Below, piece after piece: positions 4,938-7,839 of a stretch of 7,839 bases of DNA. The position numbers were made by a program, and so were the translations under genes. The notes under the pieces were generated by a model, which was given only the letters and a program-made list of their open reading frames with translations, searched no databases and was not told the origin of the DNA. Origin of the DNA: an uncultured Porphyromonadaceae bacterium (GTDB lineage: Bacteria; Bacteroidota; Bacteroidia; Bacteroidales; Muribaculaceae); assembly GCA_947176355.1 (NCBI GenBank), contig CAMWQY010000121.1, positions 1 through 7,839 of the forward strand, written 5' to 3'. Each line of letters begins with the position of its first letter. Position 1 is the first letter of the stretch.

Positions 4938-7820
4938 ATGAACAAACGAATATTTTCTCTCCTTGCCGTGTCGCTGCTTGCTGTAGCGACCCTGATTGCT
5001 GCGACAGTGAAAGGCAAGATTGTAGACTCCCAAGGTCAACCACTTATAGGAGCTACAGCCTCTCTACTTGCACTTCCCGACTCAACACTTGTCACAGGAG
5101 CAATGACAGATGCAGATGGCGGCTATCTTTTCAAAAATCTCACCCCACGTCGATATGCTATAAAAGCATCAATGATTGGAATGGATACGGAAATCACTGA
5201 CTTTACAGTTGCCGACACCACAAAAACGATCGAACTTCCACCACTTAAACTTTATGATGAATCAACTTTGCTAAAAGAACTCGTGGTAAAGGGAGTTAAA
5301 ACTGCCGTTGTAGCCAAAGAAGATACACTTGAATTCAATGCAGATTCTTTTCATACTACAGAAAATGCAGTAGTGGAAGATCTTCTAAAGAAACTTCCAG
5401 GTGTAGAAGTGGGTTCTGACGGAAGCATCACATCAAATGGCAAAACTGTTTCTAAAATTCTCGTCAATGGCAAGGAATATTTTGGAGATGACCCGGCTAT
5501 GGCTTCCAAAAACTTCAGTGCCAAAGCAGTAGCTAAAGTTCAAGTGGTAGACCGCAAGAGTGAGCAAGCCCGGCTAACCGGTGTAGATGATGGAGAGGAT
5601 GAGACAATAATCAACCTCGAAGTGAAAAAAGGAATGGAAGAAAGCTGGTTTGGAAATATTCGTGGAGGATATGGCACAGACAACCGATACTCAGGAAATC
5701 TCTTCTTAACGAGAATGGGCGACGGCAATATGTTCACTCTCATCGGAAGCGCCAATAACGTCAATGAAAGGGGTGGCGGAGATATGCGTGGTGGCAACTT
5801 CAGTATGGGCGGCGGAGCCGGAGGCATCACGACCTCCCAAATGTTAGGTCTGAATTTCGCGGTTGGAGATGAAAGGAAATTTGCAGTGGGTGGAAACGTA
5901 CGCTATATGCATAATTCTCAAGACGTAGAAAACAGCAGCGAGACGATGAACCTACTGCCAGACTCCGTCAGCTATCAGTCGTCGAAATCATTATCCAACA
6001 GCGGAAGCCACAGTGTAGGAGGTAACTTCCGACTAAAATGGGAAATAGACGATAATAATACATTTGATTTCCGACCATCTTTTAGATACAGCACAAACGA
6101 CGTCATTTCTTCTTCAGAATCTCATCTATTTGCCGGCGACCCCAACAAAACGCCTGTCAACAGTCAGATCAATGACCGGACTAATCACGGAAACTCTTGG
6201 AGCACTTCCGGTGACATTACATTTGTACATCGGTTCCCCCAGAAGAAAGGACGTTCTATTAGTATAAGAGCAGAATACTCATTCTCCAATACCAAGCAAC
6301 ACGGCACTTCACTATCAGAGATCACACGTTATCTTATAGAAAATGCAGACAAGGACGAAGACCTATTCCGCTTCACAGACAACAAGACTTGGAACAACAA
6401 CATAAGCGCACGAGTGACTTGGACAGAACCTATAGGGAAACCGGGTAACTTCCTTGAATTTGCATATAGGATCAATTCTCGACGCAATAATTCTGACAAA
6501 TATGTCTATAATCTCCCGATGGATCTCCTGACAAGATCAGGTGAAGAATATGTCATGCCCGACTATGACTATCTTCCCATAGCAGGATTACTTTATGATG
6601 AAACACTTTCCAACAGTTTCCGCAACGACTTCCTGACTCAGAGCATTCGCCTCGGATACCGATATACCAACAAAGAGCTTAACCTTAATGCAGGAATTGA
6701 GCTTGTGCCATCAAGCAGCAAGAGCATCGACAGGATAATGTCTGAACGCAATATTCCGAAAAGAAATGTGCTAAACTTTGCACCTTTCTTCCGCCTACGG
6801 TATAAGTTCTCAAAAAATAGAAGCATCAACGTCAACTACAATGCACGCTCGTCAGAGCCATCCATTTCGCAGTTGCAACCGGTAGCCGACGTGTCAGATC
6901 CTATGAACATTAAAGTTGGTAATCCAAATCTAAAACCGACATTTACTCAGAGACTTTTTGCACGCTTCAATGACTTTGACATGGATACGCAGCGTTCACT
7001 CAACGCTATGCTGAATGGATCATATACAGTCAACAACATAGTGAGCATGACTACGACCGATCCTACCACGGGAGCGCGCACAAGTACATATACAAACACC
7101 TCCGGCGACTTCAATATTACGTTGCGCGGCATGTATAATCAGCCTTTCCGCAATCGCAACTGGCGTATTTTTGCAAGGCTTATGGCAAGCTATGCATCAA
7201 ACGCCGGATATATCAACGGAGAATACAACAGAAGTGGTAGCTATAATATTGCGCCACGTGCCGGAATCACATTCTCGACAGAGATAGTTCAGATTTCTGC
7301 CAATCCTACTTATTCATGGCAGCTTGCCACGAATACCCTTGCCAATCAGAAGAATCGAGAGAATTCAAGTTATGGATTCGATTCTGACTTTACCCTAACT
7401 CTTCCCTTTGGTCTTCAGATGGGCACAAATTTGCACTATTCAAAGACCAACGGTCTCTCTGCCGGATATGATTCTCAATCATGGATCTGGAATGCCAATA
7501 TCTTATATACGATTCCGGGAACATACGGACTGAATGTTTTCGCGGAAGCACATGACCTTCTTGGCGATACAAAAAACATATCACGATCTGTTTCGGCAGC
7601 AGCAATTGTCGACAGCCGATATAATAATCTATCTCGCTACTTCATATTTGGACTCAGCTGGCAATTCAAATCTCTTGACTTCAAGAAGAAGACTGCAGAA
7701 GCAGAAGATATCCCCATGATGGGACCCGGAATGATGGGGCCTGAAGGACACGGAGGCCGTGGGGGTCAGCGTCCGATGGGTCCGCCTCCGGGTGGTTTTG
7801 GCGGGGGAAGACCGTTTTAA
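4938..7820 (+). CDS. Outer-membrane beta-barrel protein, TonB-receptor-like, with carboxypeptidase-regulatory-like N-domain
   Basis: This 960-residue protein begins with a clear signal peptide (basic MNKR, hydrophobic core 5-22, cleavage near A22). Residues 23-105 form a carboxypeptidase-regulatory-like domain (VKGKIVDSQGQPLIGATASL, then GGYLFKNLTPRRYAI). Residues 128-232 look like a TonB-receptor plug (DTLEFNADSF, LLKKLPGVEV, GKTVSKILVNGKEYFGDDP, then INLEVKKG). From about 235 to 915 alternating aromatic and polar strands fit a large barrel of the Bacteroidetes outer_membrane_beta-barrel type, ending in SRYFIFGLSWQF as the likely last strand. A Gly-rich loop lies at 278-296. After the barrel is a 45-residue tail (916-960) rich in Gly, Pro and Met that ends in Phe. 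No SusD-like partner or clear TonB box is seen, so it is not called SusC; substrate and function are unknown. It sits alone after a leader with a possible attenuator. Confidence 0.88.
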   Translation: MNKRIFSLLAVSLLAVATLIAATVKGKIVDSQGQPLIGATASLLALPDSTLVTGAMTDADGGYLFKNLTPRRYAIKASMIGMDTEITDFTVADTTKTIELPPLKLYDESTLLKELVVKGVKTAVVAKEDTLEFNADSFHTTENAVVEDLLKKLPGVEVGSDGSITSNGKTVSKILVNGKEYFGDDPAMASKNFSAKAVAKVQVVDRKSEQARLTGVDDGEDETIINLEVKKGMEESWFGNIRGGYGTDNRYSGNLFLTRMGDGNMFTLIGSANNVNERGGGDMRGGNFSMGGGAGGITTSQMLGLNFAVGDERKFAVGGNVRYMHNSQDVENSSETMNLLPDSVSYQSSKSLSNSGSHSVGGNFRLKWEIDDNNTFDFRPSFRYSTNDVISSSESHLFAGDPNKTPVNSQINDRTNHGNSWSTSGDITFVHRFPQKKGRSISIRAEYSFSNTKQHGTSLSEITRYLIENADKDEDLFRFTDNKTWNNNISARVTWTEPIGKPGNFLEFAYRINSRRNNSDKYVYNLPMDLLTRSGEEYVMPDYDYLPIAGLLYDETLSNSFRNDFLTQSIRLGYRYTNKELNLNAGIELVPSSSKSIDRIMSERNIPKRNVLNFAPFFRLRYKFSKNRSINVNYNARSSEPSISQLQPVADVSDPMNIKVGNPNLKPTFTQRLFARFNDFDMDTQRSLNAMLNGSYTVNNIVSMTTTDPTTGARTSTYTNTSGDFNITLRGMYNQPFRNRNWRIFARLMASYASNAGYINGEYNRSGSYNIAPRAGITFSTEIVQISANPTYSWQLATNTLANQKNRENSSYGFDSDFTLTLPFGLQMGTNLHYSKTNGLSAGYDSQSWIWNANILYTIPGTYGLNVFAEAHDLLGDTKNISRSVSAAAIVDSRYNNLSRYFIFGLSWQFKSLDFKKKTAEAEDIPMMGPGMMGPEGHGGRGGQRPMGPPPGGFGGGRPF

Positions 7821-7839
7821 ATAATGCATAATTCATAAT
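7821..7839. repeat. 7-base tandem repeat, ATAATGC/ATAATTC type, cut by window end
   Basis: Directly after the TAA of the barrel gene come ATAATGC (7821), ATAATTC (7828) and a partial ATAAT that runs off the window. All 19 bases are identical to 4662-4680 after the DUF4301 gene, so the leader and barrel gene lie between direct copies of the same repeat. Confidence 0.85.

Noticed and set aside
4883..5200. A 105-codon + strand frame overlapping the terminator and the barrel gene start.
   Set aside because: It is out of frame with the clearly conserved signal peptide and regulatory-like domain starting at 4938, and its translation is low-complexity Ser/Arg/Cys-rich sequence.

Overview
The window looks like chromosomal DNA from a Gram-negative gut-type Bacteroidales bacterium (Bacteroides, Prevotella or Muribaculaceae relatives; genus not resolvable by eye). 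The reasons are a DUF4301-family protein, an outer-membrane beta-barrel protein with an N-terminal carboxypeptidase-regulatory-like domain, AT-rich leaders without Shine-Dalgarno sequences, and repeat-rich intergenic gaps. All four genes read on the + strand. I see no tRNA, rRNA, CRISPR array, transposase or phage gene.

Layout: (1) 24-2222, a RelA/SpoT-family (p)ppGpp synthetase whose HD hydrolase site has lost its metal-binding residues, so it should act as a synthetase only. (2) 2281-3021, a small exported protein, probably a lipoprotein, of unknown function. (3) 3129-4655, a DUF4301 protein with motifs that look like a sugar-nucleotidyltransferase. (4) A 282-base gap with a strong hairpin terminator and then a leader that ends in a second, textbook hairpin-plus-T7 terminator only 29 bases before the next start codon. 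(5) 4938-7820, a 960-residue outer-membrane barrel protein with a Gly/Pro/Met-rich tail. The first three genes are spaced 58 and 107 bases apart with no obvious terminator between them and may be co-transcribed. The barrel gene is a separate unit with its own leader.

Two signals stand out. First, every one of the four genes is followed, starting within one base of its stop codon, by a short array of 7-base units. The unit sequence differs between gaps, but the period is the same and all arrays alternate between two closely related units. Second, the barrel-gene leader can be drawn in two mutually exclusive folds: a terminator hairpin, or a long-range pairing that takes up the terminator's left arm. 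That is the layout of a transcription attenuator. Both were found by eye and need computation.

No functional link among the four proteins can be proved from this window. ppGpp signalling, a possible sugar-nucleotide enzyme, a lipoprotein and an outer-membrane protein would fit a loose theme of growth and envelope adjustment, but that is inference.
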